Positions 1 through 6,113 of a stretch of 8,101 nt of DNA are shown piece after piece; the stretch's first letter is position 1; each line of letters opens with the position of its first letter. The position numbers and the translations under genes were made by a program. The stretch spans positions 1 through 8,101 of the forward strand of contig SXQR01000260.1 of assembly GCA_005792865.1 (NCBI GenBank), given 5' to 3'. The notes beneath the pieces are model-generated. The model was given only the letters and a program-made list of their open reading frames with translations, did not search any database and was not told the origin of the DNA. This DNA comes from Flavobacterium sp. (GTDB taxonomy: Bacteria > Bacteroidota > Bacteroidia > Flavobacteriales > Flavobacteriaceae).

Positions 1-1
1 A

Positions 2-232
2 CTGCAGCTTGACCGCAAGATCGCAAACAAGCGCATCTTCCCGGCCATCGACCTGATGTCCTCAAGCACGCGCCGCGACGATATGTTGCTCGAGAAGGAC
101 ATCATCCAGCGCATGTGGATCATGAGGAAATACCTCTCCGACATGAACCCGGTGGAAGCGATGGACTTCATCAACGACCGCTTCCGCAAAACGCGGAACA
201 ACGAGGAGTTCCTGATCTCCATGAACGATTAA
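2..232 (+). CDS. rho: Transcription termination factor Rho, C-terminal 76 residues (5' truncated by window edge)
   Basis: An open frame enters at the left edge and stops with TAA at 230-232, giving 76 residues. It begins LQLDRKIANKRIFPAID and continues through a STRRDD segment to RMWIMRKYL, NPVEAMDFI and a final EEFLISMND. This matches the end of the RecA-like ATPase domain of Rho as I know it from flavobacteria, including the 'LDRK-A--RIFPAID' stretch after the Q-loop/R-loop region. Rho is the homohexameric RNA-dependent ATP helicase that ends transcription at Rho-dependent sites in the cytoplasm. The Walker motifs and the N-terminal RNA-binding domain lie outside the window, so intactness cannot be judged. 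The gene is followed 5 nt later by an intrinsic terminator and faces the nuclease genes convergently. Identification is from recognised family sequence. Confidence 0.95.
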   Translation: MQLDRKIANKRIFPAIDLMSSSTRRDDMLLEKDIIQRMWIMRKYLSDMNPVEAMDFINDRFRKTRNNEEFLISMND

Positions 233-237
233 ACAAG

Positions 238-262
238 TCCCGGCCAGTCCGGGATTTTTTTT
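238..262 (+). terminator. Intrinsic terminator of rho
   Basis: A 6-bp perfect stem (TCCCGG at 238-243, CCGGGA at 249-254) with a 5-nt loop is followed directly by eight T residues (255-262). It starts 5 nt after the rho stop codon. This is a textbook Rho-independent terminator. Confidence 0.9.
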
Positions 263-341
263 GTTTGGGCGTGCCGGCGCATTTTACCCCTGCTTTCCAT
301 GAGCCCGTGCTGCGCCGTCGCGCTGTCCGTTGTGTCTTTTG

Positions 342-408
342 AGACCTCAAAGGTTTATTCCGCTTTCATCAATGGGGAGGTAGTGCGGGTAAAAAACCTT
401 TGAGGTCT
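342..408. repeat. Long palindromic (REP-like) element in the convergent spacer downstream of rho
   Basis: Two 15-nt arms, AGACCTCAAAGGTTT at 342-356 and its exact reverse complement at 394-408, flank a 37-nt centre. Inside the centre, CCGC (360-363) can pair with GCGG (385-388). The whole element could therefore fold into a stem, internal loop and second short stem. It sits between the rho terminator and the terminator of the facing nuclease gene, the usual place for REP-type elements. No T run follows either arm on the + strand, so it is not a standard terminator there. From memory, palindromes with 'gacctca-aggttt' cores recur in flavobacterial genomes, but I cannot confirm copy number here. 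The rest of the spacer (263-341 and 409-456) shows no gene or other structure I can support. Confidence 0.7.
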
Positions 409-456
409 TCCAAAAGGACGCCACTTCCATCGCTCACGCATCCGGGGGAGCATGGC

Positions 457-481
457 AAAAAAAAGCAACCCTGGGGCTGCT
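457..481 (-). terminator. Intrinsic terminator of the downstream endonuclease I gene
   Basis: On the minus strand, AGCAGCCC (481-474) can pair with GGGTTGCT (471-464) as an 8-bp stem containing one G-U pair, around a very small loop that probably opens to four bases. Eight T residues (464-457 on the minus strand) follow the base of the stem. The element lies 22 nt beyond the nuclease stop codon. Confidence 0.8.
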
Positions 482-503
482 CTTTATTTTTTGTGTGCTT
501 AAT

Positions 504-1574
504 TCATTGCATGACCAGCTTTTTCAACGCCGTTGTACCTGCGGCCTCGATCCGCAAGATGTACAGCCCCGCCGGAATACCTTGGAGGGTAACGGTGTTA
601 TCGCTCCAAACGGGATTGTCCACATCGAGGATCATCCGTCCGTTGAGGTCGTAAACAGATGCGCGGGTCACCTGTTGGGCGGTGGTGATGTTCACCGTGC
701 CATCATTTCCCGGATTAGGATAAACCGACAGGTCAGCAAGCAGCTGGTCCTGCGTCGAGAGTGCGCATCCGTTGGCCCAGATCATGCAAGCGTACTCGGG
801 ATGGTCAATAAAGGGGTTGCGGTTGTCCTGGTAGGCGTAGATCGCGTTGTTCCGAGCGATTTCCTTTGCACTCACAGGGTCCTGGGAATGCCACGTAAGC
901 AGGATGTTGAGGAACCAGCCACTAAAAACCTGGTCGCTGGTGCCGTTGAGCATGGCGTGGCTGTATCCGGACATGTTGTTCTGGTACCGTACAGCGAAAT
1001 AAAGGAGGCAACGCGCAATGTCGCCCTTGAACTCGTCAATGGGTTCAAAAACCTTATTGGAATAACCGGGAGTCGCGTTGTTGCCAAGCTTGCTTCCGTT
1101 GGTCGAGGTCCAGGTAGGGCTGTTCACGACACCAAAGGGGAAGCTGCTCCGCATGCCATTGACCTTGCCGTCCGAAGGGATGATATGGTGCGCATCGGAT
1201 ACCATCGGCGAAGCCTCATTGAACACACTCTGCGGCATGATGTGCTCGCGGTTGAAGCAATCGCCCTCGTTGCTGTAATTCCCGCAACGGTCGCCCGTAT
1301 TGGTGGCCGAATAGGTGTACGCATCCGCTGAGCCCGGCTTCTCCGAATACATGTCCAGGATGGTGCCGTCATTTTCGTAATAATAGTCGCGATCGGAGGA
1401 CTGGTAGCACTGGTAGAGCGAATTGTAGCTCTTGACCGTATGGTTCTTGATGATGTTGTGCAATTGCGTCTTGAGCGCATAACCGGTGCCGGTGGCGCTG
1501 TTGTAATAACCGGCCGGAATCTGGGCCAGGGCGAAAACGGGCAGCAGCAGCCCGAGGCGTAGGAATATTTTCAT
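504..1574 (-). CDS. Secreted endonuclease I family nuclease with T9SS C-terminal sorting domain (second of a tandem pair)
   Basis: This 356-residue protein belongs to the endonuclease I family (EndA/Vvn type, His-Me/beta-beta-alpha finger), whose members cut DNA and often RNA non-specifically with a divalent metal. Residues 1-17 form a signal peptide ending in ALA before Q18. The nuclease core holds FNREHIMPQS at 107-116 (catalytic-type His111), DAHHIIPSDG at 127-136, KGDIAR at 183-188 and NRNPFID at 251-257. Residues about 280-356 form a type A T9SS sorting domain: SVYPNP at 283-288, VYDLNGR at 307-313, GLYILRI at 336-342 and a closing KKLVMQ. The protein is therefore expected to be exported by the Sec and T9SS systems to the surface or medium. 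Six cysteines (56, 97, 106, 189, 263, 270) suggest disulfides. The frame is open 33 codons further upstream, but the start at 1574 was chosen because the signal peptide begins there and a promoter-like motif lies just upstream. Confidence 0.93.
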   Translation of the reverse strand: MKIFLRLGLLLPVFALAQIPAGYYNSATGTGYALKTQLHNIIKNHTVKSYNSLYQCYQSSDRDYYYENDGTILDMYSEKPGSADAYTYSATNTGDRCGNYSNEGDCFNREHIMPQSVFNEASPMVSDAHHIIPSDGKVNGMRSSFPFGVVNSPTWTSTNGSKLGNNATPGYSNKVFEPIDEFKGDIARCLLYFAVRYQNNMSGYSHAMLNGTSDQVFSGWFLNILLTWHSQDPVSAKEIARNNAIYAYQDNRNPFIDHPEYACMIWANGCALSTQDQLLADLSVYPNPGNDGTVNITTAQQVTRASVYDLNGRMILDVDNPVWSDNTVTLQGIPAGLYILRIEAAGTTALKKLVMQ

Positions 1575-1591
1575 CTTTCGGAATTGGACGG

Positions 1592-1624
1592 CAAATGTAT
1601 GGCAATTGTTGATTTGGGACGCAA
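1592..1624 (-). promoter_or_regulatory. Bacteroidota-type promoter before the downstream nuclease gene
   Basis: On the minus strand TACATTTG (1599-1592) fits the TAnnTTTG -7 element, and TTG (1624-1622) lies 22 nt upstream as a possible -33 element. The -7 motif ends 17 nt before the ATG, implying a short leader of about ten bases. A second match, TAAATTTG (1629-1622), overlaps the -33 triplet and could be an alternative start point. Confidence 0.55.
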
Positions 1625-1648
1625 ATTTAACTTTTGCTTGAAAACATG

Positions 1649-1670
1649 AAAAAGCCTCCCTGCAGGAGGC
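1649..1670 (-). terminator. Intrinsic terminator of the upstream nuclease gene
   Basis: On the minus strand GCCTCC (1670-1665) pairs perfectly with GGAGGC (1659-1654) across a 5-nt loop, followed by five T residues (1653-1649). It lies 23 nt beyond the stop codon of the first nuclease gene and ahead of the promoter of the second. This separates their transcription. Confidence 0.85.
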
Positions 1671-1692
1671 CATTCACGGATATATATCATTA

Positions 1693-2763
1693 CTAGTTTA
1701 CGATGACCTTCCTTACGAGGCTTTGCCCCTCATCGGTGATCCTCAGCAGGTAGAATCCCGAAGGCAGGTTCTCGATGGAATAGGTCCCCCCGTTAAATAC
1801 GGGGTCGGTCACCCGGTAAATTACCTGTCCGTTCACGGCAATGACCTGGATCTCGTCGATCTCGCGGTCGGTGCTGATGTTGATGCGGTCGTGCGCGGGA
1901 TTGGGATACACCGATACCGACATCGTCCACTGGTAATCGGCAGCATCGAGCGATGGCCAGCGGTTCTGTGCAACGGGACCGCCCCAGATCATGGTCGCCA
2001 GGTATGGATTGTCGATAAACGGGTTGCGGTTGCCCTGGCCGTAAGGATTGGATGTCGTTCCCAGATAAGTATTGCGGTTGTCTTCGTATTGCGACACGGG
2101 GTCTTCGGCGTTCCATTCAAGGAAAATCTCCGGAAGGTTGGCATCGGTTGAGGTTGTGGCGCCCATCCCGATTAGCGTCGGAAGGCATTGGCTCCCATAA
2201 CGCAGGTACATGTACATCATCATCCGCGCCACGTCGCCCCTCCATTCGTCGCCCGGATACCATCCGCCGCCCGAAGCGCCCGAAGCCTGCCCGGAACCCG
2301 AATTGAATTTTAGGTTGCCCCGCGTATTGTTGCGCTGGACATCACATGCCCGAAGGTGGTGCGCATCCGCGCCCGGTCCGGTCTGTCCAAGGTCGGGATT
2401 GCCAAGAGCCTGGGCAAAGGTGTGCTCGCGGTTCCACTGGCCGCTGTTCCCGCCATTATTGAATTTTCCGCGCGAACGGTCATTCGTGACGTTCGAGTCT
2501 GTGCCGTTTTCCCAACCGTAAATGAGCAATACATTGTTTGTATTGGCCGGGTCAAGGTCTGTGTGCTGCAGCGCATCCCATACCTCCGAATACGTCAGAT
2601 TGTTGGTGTGTTTGTTCTGCGTGAGCGTGGCCAGTGCCGTGCGAAGCTGCGTGCCCGTCAGGCTCCAGTTGAACCCGTTGTAGTACGGTGATGCGGGGGC
2701 GCCCTGTTGCGCCGATGCCAATAGGGAAAGCGAAGCCGTTATAAGAAAATAGAGTTTTTTCAT
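1693..2763 (-). CDS. Secreted endonuclease I family nuclease with T9SS C-terminal sorting domain (first of a tandem pair)
   Basis: This 356-residue protein is a second endonuclease I family enzyme, predicted to cut extracellular DNA/RNA. Residues 1-18 are a signal peptide (KK start, hydrophobic core, ASA before Q19). The nuclease core shows WNREHTFAQAL at 110-120 (catalytic-type His114), DAHHLRA at 133-139, RGDVAR at 175-180 and NRNPFID at 245-251. A glycine/serine-rich stretch lies at 155-167. Residues about 282-356 form a type A T9SS sorting domain with SVYPNP (284-289), VNGQVIY (310-316), GFYLLRI (336-342) and a closing RKVIVN. It shares architecture and length with the downstream neighbour but is clearly diverged, with only two cysteines (140, 193). 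The start at 2763 lies 8 nt after the methyltransferase stop and no separate promoter is evident, so co-transcription is likely. A terminator follows. Confidence 0.93.
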   Translation of the reverse strand: MKKLYFLITASLSLLASAQQGAPASPYYNGFNWSLTGTQLRTALATLTQNKHTNNLTYSEVWDALQHTDLDPANTNNVLLIYGWENGTDSNVTNDRSRGKFNNGGNSGQWNREHTFAQALGNPDLGQTGPGADAHHLRACDVQRNNTRGNLKFNSGSGQASGASGGGWYPGDEWRGDVARMMMYMYLRYGSQCLPTLIGMGATTSTDANLPEIFLEWNAEDPVSQYEDNRNTYLGTTSNPYGQGNRNPFIDNPYLATMIWGGPVAQNRWPSLDAADYQWTMSVSVYPNPAHDRINISTDREIDEIQVIAVNGQVIYRVTDPVFNGGTYSIENLPSGFYLLRITDEGQSLVRKVIVN

Positions 2764-2771
2764 GGGATAAA

Positions 2772-3986
2772 TTATGATTTGCGTTCCATCAGCGCCATGT
2801 AAAATCCGTCAAAGCCTGAATCGGATGCAAGTATGCTGGAATCTTTTACAAAGTTAAACGATTTTCCCGCCTCCGATGTTAAAAAGCGGTCTACCTGCGC
2901 GCGGTTCTCCGACGGGAGGATCGAGCAGGTCGCATAGACGAGCTTGCCCCCGGGCTTGACCATCCGGGAATAGCTTTCCAGTACTTCGGACTGGACTTTT
3001 TTGATGTTTTCTATGAATTCAGGTTGCAGTTTCCATTTCGCATCGGGGTTGCGACGCAATACGCCAAGCCCGCTGCATGGCGCGTCAATGAGGACGCGGT
3101 CTGCCTTGTCCTGCAGTTTCTTGATGACCTTGGTGGAATCGATGATGCGGTATTCGATGTTGAAGGCGCCATTGCGTTTTGCCCGCAGCTTAAGTTGCTT
3201 GAGCTTGCTCTCGTACAGGTCCATCGCGATGAGCTGGCCCTTGTTCTCCATCAGGCTTGCCAGGTGAAGGGTCTTTCCGCCCGCACCGGCGCAGGCATCC
3301 ACCACGCGCATGCCCGGCTGGACGTCGAGCAGGTGCGCGACCAGTTGCGAGCTGGCATCCTGTACCTCAAAAAGCCCCTGTTTGAAGGCATCGGTCAAAA
3401 ACACGTTGGCCCGCTCCCGCAGGACCAGCGCTTCGGGCCGGTCGGGCAATGGATCGGTGGCAATGTCCAGGTCCATCAGGATCGCGCGCAATTTCTCGCG
3501 GGTGGTCTTGAGCGTGTTGGTCCGCAGGATTACCTTGGCCGGTTCATTCTGCGCATGGATTTCCTTGGCCCAGTTTTCCTCGCCCAATTCGGCGACGCCC
3601 AACTGGTCCATCCAGTCCGGGATCGATTCGCGGATCGTGCGCAATTTTGACAGCTCGTCAAACCTGCCCTTGATGCGTCGCTCGGGTGTGCCCTCCAACT
3701 GGCGCCAGTCAGGAATGGGGAAACCCCGCAGGACGGCCCATGCGGCAAACATCCTCCAGAGGTTGTCGCGGTCATAGGGTTCGCGCACCTCGGCGATTTC
3801 GCCATAAAGGCGCTTCCACCGTACGATCTCATAGATGGTTTCGGCCACGAACTTGCGGTCGGCGCTGCCCCAGCGTGTATCTTTCTTGAGCGCGCGCGCC
3901 ACGACCTTGTCGGCATATTCGCCCTCGTTGAAGATGGCATTGAGCGAGTCTATCGTCGTGTAAACCAGGTTGCGGTGTAATCTCAT
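2772..3986 (-). CDS. RsmB/NOP-family SAM-dependent RNA (cytosine-5) methyltransferase
   Basis: This 404-residue cytoplasmic protein is close in length to E. coli RsmB (429). Residues 1-140 resemble the NusB-like RNA-binding region of RsmB in pattern (DRKFVAETIYEIVRWKRLY at 43-61). The catalytic half has the NOL1/NOP2/Sun motifs: FEVQDASSQLV at 206-216, the SAM-binding VVDACAGAGGKT at 228-239, acidic D256 in the next strand, DAPCSGLGVLRRNP at 301-314 with Cys304 (motif IV), and YATCSI at 351-356 with Cys354 (the expected nucleophile, motif VI). Both cysteines needed for m5C chemistry are present. The likely substrate is 16S rRNA, but tRNA is not excluded, so no symbol is assigned. The start at 3986 is supported by a TATCTTTG promoter element 18 nt upstream. 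The nuclease gene follows after 8 nt. Confidence 0.9.
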   Translation of the reverse strand: MRLHRNLVYTTIDSLNAIFNEGEYADKVVARALKKDTRWGSADRKFVAETIYEIVRWKRLYGEIAEVREPYDRDNLWRMFAAWAVLRGFPIPDWRQLEGTPERRIKGRFDELSKLRTIRESIPDWMDQLGVAELGEENWAKEIHAQNEPAKVILRTNTLKTTREKLRAILMDLDIATDPLPDRPEALVLRERANVFLTDAFKQGLFEVQDASSQLVAHLLDVQPGMRVVDACAGAGGKTLHLASLMENKGQLIAMDLYESKLKQLKLRAKRNGAFNIEYRIIDSTKVIKKLQDKADRVLIDAPCSGLGVLRRNPDAKWKLQPEFIENIKKVQSEVLESYSRMVKPGGKLVYATCSILPSENRAQVDRFLTSEAGKSFNFVKDSSILASDSGFDGFYMALMERKS

Positions 3987-4004
3987 TGCAAAATTTTAAG
4001 CGCG

Positions 4005-4012
4005 CAAAGATA
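4005..4012 (-). promoter_or_regulatory. TAnnTTTG -7 promoter element of the methyltransferase gene
   Basis: TATCTTTG on the minus strand is an exact match to the Bacteroidota -7 consensus and ends 18 nt before the ATG at 3986. No TTG is found at the usual -33 distance, so the call rests on the -7 element and its position in the 56-nt gap after kup. Confidence 0.55.
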
Positions 4013-4042
4013 CCACAAATTTTGGCGCGGTATGTTGGGAGG

Positions 4043-6004
4043 TTATTGAACGCGTGTAAGCGCCATCTTTTCCGGCGGGTGGAGCACCATTGGGAATTTC
4101 TCGATCTTGACCGAACTGCTGTCCAGGCCAAACGCTTTTTCCTCCGAAAGGCTGAGTTTCTTCAGGAAGAAATAGAAGTTCATGATGATCTTTTCGTCCC
4201 AGCGCATCAGCGAATCATTGGAGAGGAATTTTTCCGAAAGCACAAATTTAAAGTCGCCGATGATGTTGTTCTTGTTGAGCGACTCGTAACGGCTGGTGAT
4301 GTCCACCTCGCCGTGCTTCACCATGTCGCGCAACACCTCCTTGAACATCAGGTTGATCTTGGTGGGCTCCCGGAAACCAATGTTGAAGTCGATGCGGAAG
4401 AGGTCATCCTTGATGATCTCGGTGACCTTGTATTCGGTGCGGTAGGGTTCGTTTAAAATGTTGACGTGCACGAACCAGTAGATGTCGGCGCGCTTTGGCC
4501 GTTTTTGCAAAATCGAGTGCATGACCTTTTCCTCGATCTCGTCGATGCGGTTCGCGTTGGTCATGTACACCAGGTGCGTCGCATATTTTGGGATCGAAAG
4601 GTCTACGCTGAGTTCGGCCAATACCTTCTTGTAGGTGTCGATCTTGACCATCTTGGTGTAAATCTTACTGATCTGCTTGGCTTTCCACCAGGTTGCCATC
4701 GTCCCGATCAAAAGGCAGGCAATCACCAATGTCACGTATCCGCCGTGCGTGAACTTGCTCAGGTTGGCCACCAAAAAGCTGATCTCAATGACCAGATAGG
4801 CTGTTATCACCGCGCCGATCAGGTACCACTTGACCCGCTTCATCACCATGAAATAGATGAGCAGGATGGTGGTCATGATCATCGTCAGGACAATCGCAAG
4901 ACCGTAGGCCGCTTCCATATTGCTGGATTCGCGAAAGTGCAGCACCACCATGATACAGCCCGCAAGCAACATCCAGTTGATGGACGGGATGTACAACTGT
5001 CCCTTGAGGTCGCTTGGGTATTTGATCCTGACCTTTGGCCAGAAGTTGAGTCGCATTGCTTCGTTGATGAGCGTGAACGATCCCGTGATCATGGCTTGCG
5101 AGGCGATGATGGCCGCGAGTGTGGCGATCACGATGCCGAAGGGCTTGAACCAGGTCGCCATGATCAGATAAAATGGATTTCCAAATTCGCCACCCAGGCT
5201 GAGCAACGTCTCGCCGCTATGCTGGATCAGGTATGCGCCCTGCCCAAAGTAATTGAGCACCAGCATCGTTTTGACAAAGATCCAGCTGATGCGGATGTTC
5301 CGCCGGCCGCAATGGCCCATGTCGGAATAAAGCGCCTCGGCACCGGTGGTACAAAGGAAAACGAACCCAAGCACGAAAAAGCCTTCCGGATGGATGGTGA
5401 GCAAATGCCAGGCGTAATAAGGATTGACGGCACGCAAAACCTCAAGTTGGTCTGCGAGTTGCAGAATTCCCAAGGTACCCAGCATCCCAAACCAGAGCAG
5501 CATCATGGGGGCAAAGAACCGCCCGACCAGCTTGGTGCCGAACTGCTGGATGGTGAAGAGCGCGACCAGGATCGCGATCACGATGGGCACCGTGTTCATT
5601 TCAGGATAGATGGTCCGCACTCCCTCGACTGCCGAAGATACCGAGATCGGCGGGGTGATGATCCCATCGGCCAAAAGCGCGCTTCCCCCACTGATGGCGG
5701 GAATGATCAGCCACTTTACCTTCATGCGTTTGACCAGTGCGTACAGGGCAAAAGTTCCCCCTTCGCCGTTGTTGTCGGCACTGAGCGTGATCAATACATA
5801 CTTGATGGTCGTTTGGAGGGTCAGTGTCCAGAAAATGCAGGAAATACCGCCAAGGACAATGTCGGCGTCAATCGGGGCGTCGCCAATGATGGCTTTCATA
5901 ACGTAGAGCGGGGAGGTGCCGATATCACCGTAAATGATCCCCAGCGTTAGCAGGAGCCCTCCTAAGCTAAGGTTGCTGTGGAGCGCCTTGTGTTGAGCTG
6001 ACAT
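4043..6004 (-). CDS. kup: Kup-type low-affinity potassium uptake transporter (H+/K+ symporter family)
   Basis: This 653-residue inner-membrane protein belongs to the KUP/HAK/KT family (E. coli Kup has 622 residues), which imports K+ with protons. The N-terminus carries the family signature GIIYGDIGTSPLYV at 22-35 (acidic D27), followed by GEGGTFALYAL at 80-90 and ADGIITPPISVSSAVEG at 112-128 (E127). About twelve hydrophobic segments lie between residues 14 and 440, for example 98-120, 139-155, 163-183, 207-221, 285-305, 343-355, 366-387, 393-414 and 422-440. Residues about 441-653 form the soluble cytoplasmic C-terminal region typical of the family. The start at 6004 gives the full signature with only a short leader. 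A TAAATTTG promoter element ends 17 nt upstream. No terminator hairpin is visible after the stop, so some read-through into the methyltransferase gene is possible. Confidence 0.95.
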   Translation of the reverse strand: MSAQHKALHSNLSLGGLLLTLGIIYGDIGTSPLYVMKAIIGDAPIDADIVLGGISCIFWTLTLQTTIKYVLITLSADNNGEGGTFALYALVKRMKVKWLIIPAISGGSALLADGIITPPISVSSAVEGVRTIYPEMNTVPIVIAILVALFTIQQFGTKLVGRFFAPMMLLWFGMLGTLGILQLADQLEVLRAVNPYYAWHLLTIHPEGFFVLGFVFLCTTGAEALYSDMGHCGRRNIRISWIFVKTMLVLNYFGQGAYLIQHSGETLLSLGGEFGNPFYLIMATWFKPFGIVIATLAAIIASQAMITGSFTLINEAMRLNFWPKVRIKYPSDLKGQLYIPSINWMLLAGCIMVVLHFRESSNMEAAYGLAIVLTMIMTTILLIYFMVMKRVKWYLIGAVITAYLVIEISFLVANLSKFTHGGYVTLVIACLLIGTMATWWKAKQISKIYTKMVKIDTYKKVLAELSVDLSIPKYATHLVYMTNANRIDEIEEKVMHSILQKRPKRADIYWFVHVNILNEPYRTEYKVTEIIKDDLFRIDFNIGFREPTKINLMFKEVLRDMVKHGEVDITSRYESLNKNNIIGDFKFVLSEKFLSNDSLMRWDEKIIMNFYFFLKKLSLSEEKAFGLDSSSVKIEKFPMVLHPPEKMALTRVQ

Positions 6005-6021
6005 ACAATAAAAAAAGAGTA

Positions 6022-6029
6022 CAAATTTA
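6022..6029 (-). promoter_or_regulatory. TAnnTTTG -7 promoter element of kup
   Basis: TAAATTTG on the minus strand matches the Bacteroidota -7 consensus and ends 17 nt before the kup ATG. The upstream DNA (6030-6070) is AT-rich, but no TTG lies at the normal -33 spacing. The AT-rich context raises the odds of a chance match. Confidence 0.5.
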
Positions 6030-6071
6030 TCATTATATTATATACGCCGCTATATCATCACCAAATAAAAT

Positions 6072-6094
6072 AAAAAAGCGCCCCGAAGGACGCT
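6072..6094 (-). terminator. Intrinsic terminator with UUCG-type tetraloop after the secreted-protein gene
   Basis: On the minus strand AGCGTCC (6094-6088) pairs with GGGCGCT (6083-6077), 7 bp with one G-U pair, around a TTCG tetraloop (6087-6084). It is followed by a T run (6077-6072) and further T-rich sequence. It lies about 20 nt beyond the stop codon of the gene at 6114-7355 and upstream of kup. Confidence 0.9.
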
Positions 6095-6113
6095 GATTAT
6101 CGTGCCATTTAAC

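Noticed and set aside
115..342. 75-codon open frame on the + strand overlapping the end of rho
   Set aside because: It is out of frame with rho, runs through the rho terminator, and its product has no recognisable features.
342..408. The palindrome as a CRISPR repeat or phage attachment site
   Set aside because: There are only two arms in inverted orientation, with no direct-repeat array, no tRNA and no integrase in the window.
495..1331. 278-codon open frame on the + strand opposite the downstream nuclease
   Set aside because: It is antisense to a clear endonuclease I gene with intact catalytic motifs and a sorting domain. No family is recognisable in the mirror product.
1575..1673. 33-codon upstream extension of the downstream nuclease
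   Set aside because: The extension would place a non-hydrophobic segment before the signal peptide, and it covers both the promoter-like motif and the terminator of the preceding gene.
4466..5950. 494-codon open frame on the + strand opposite kup
   Set aside because: It lies entirely antisense to the well-recognised Kup transporter. Its product is His/Asp/Gln-rich with no recognisable domain, as expected from the mirror of a membrane-protein gene in GC-rich DNA.
6005..6071. A possible regulatory leader or riboswitch before kup
   Set aside because: The predicted transcription start leaves a leader of only about a dozen bases, and no structured conserved RNA can be seen. The only hairpin nearby is the terminator of the preceding gene.
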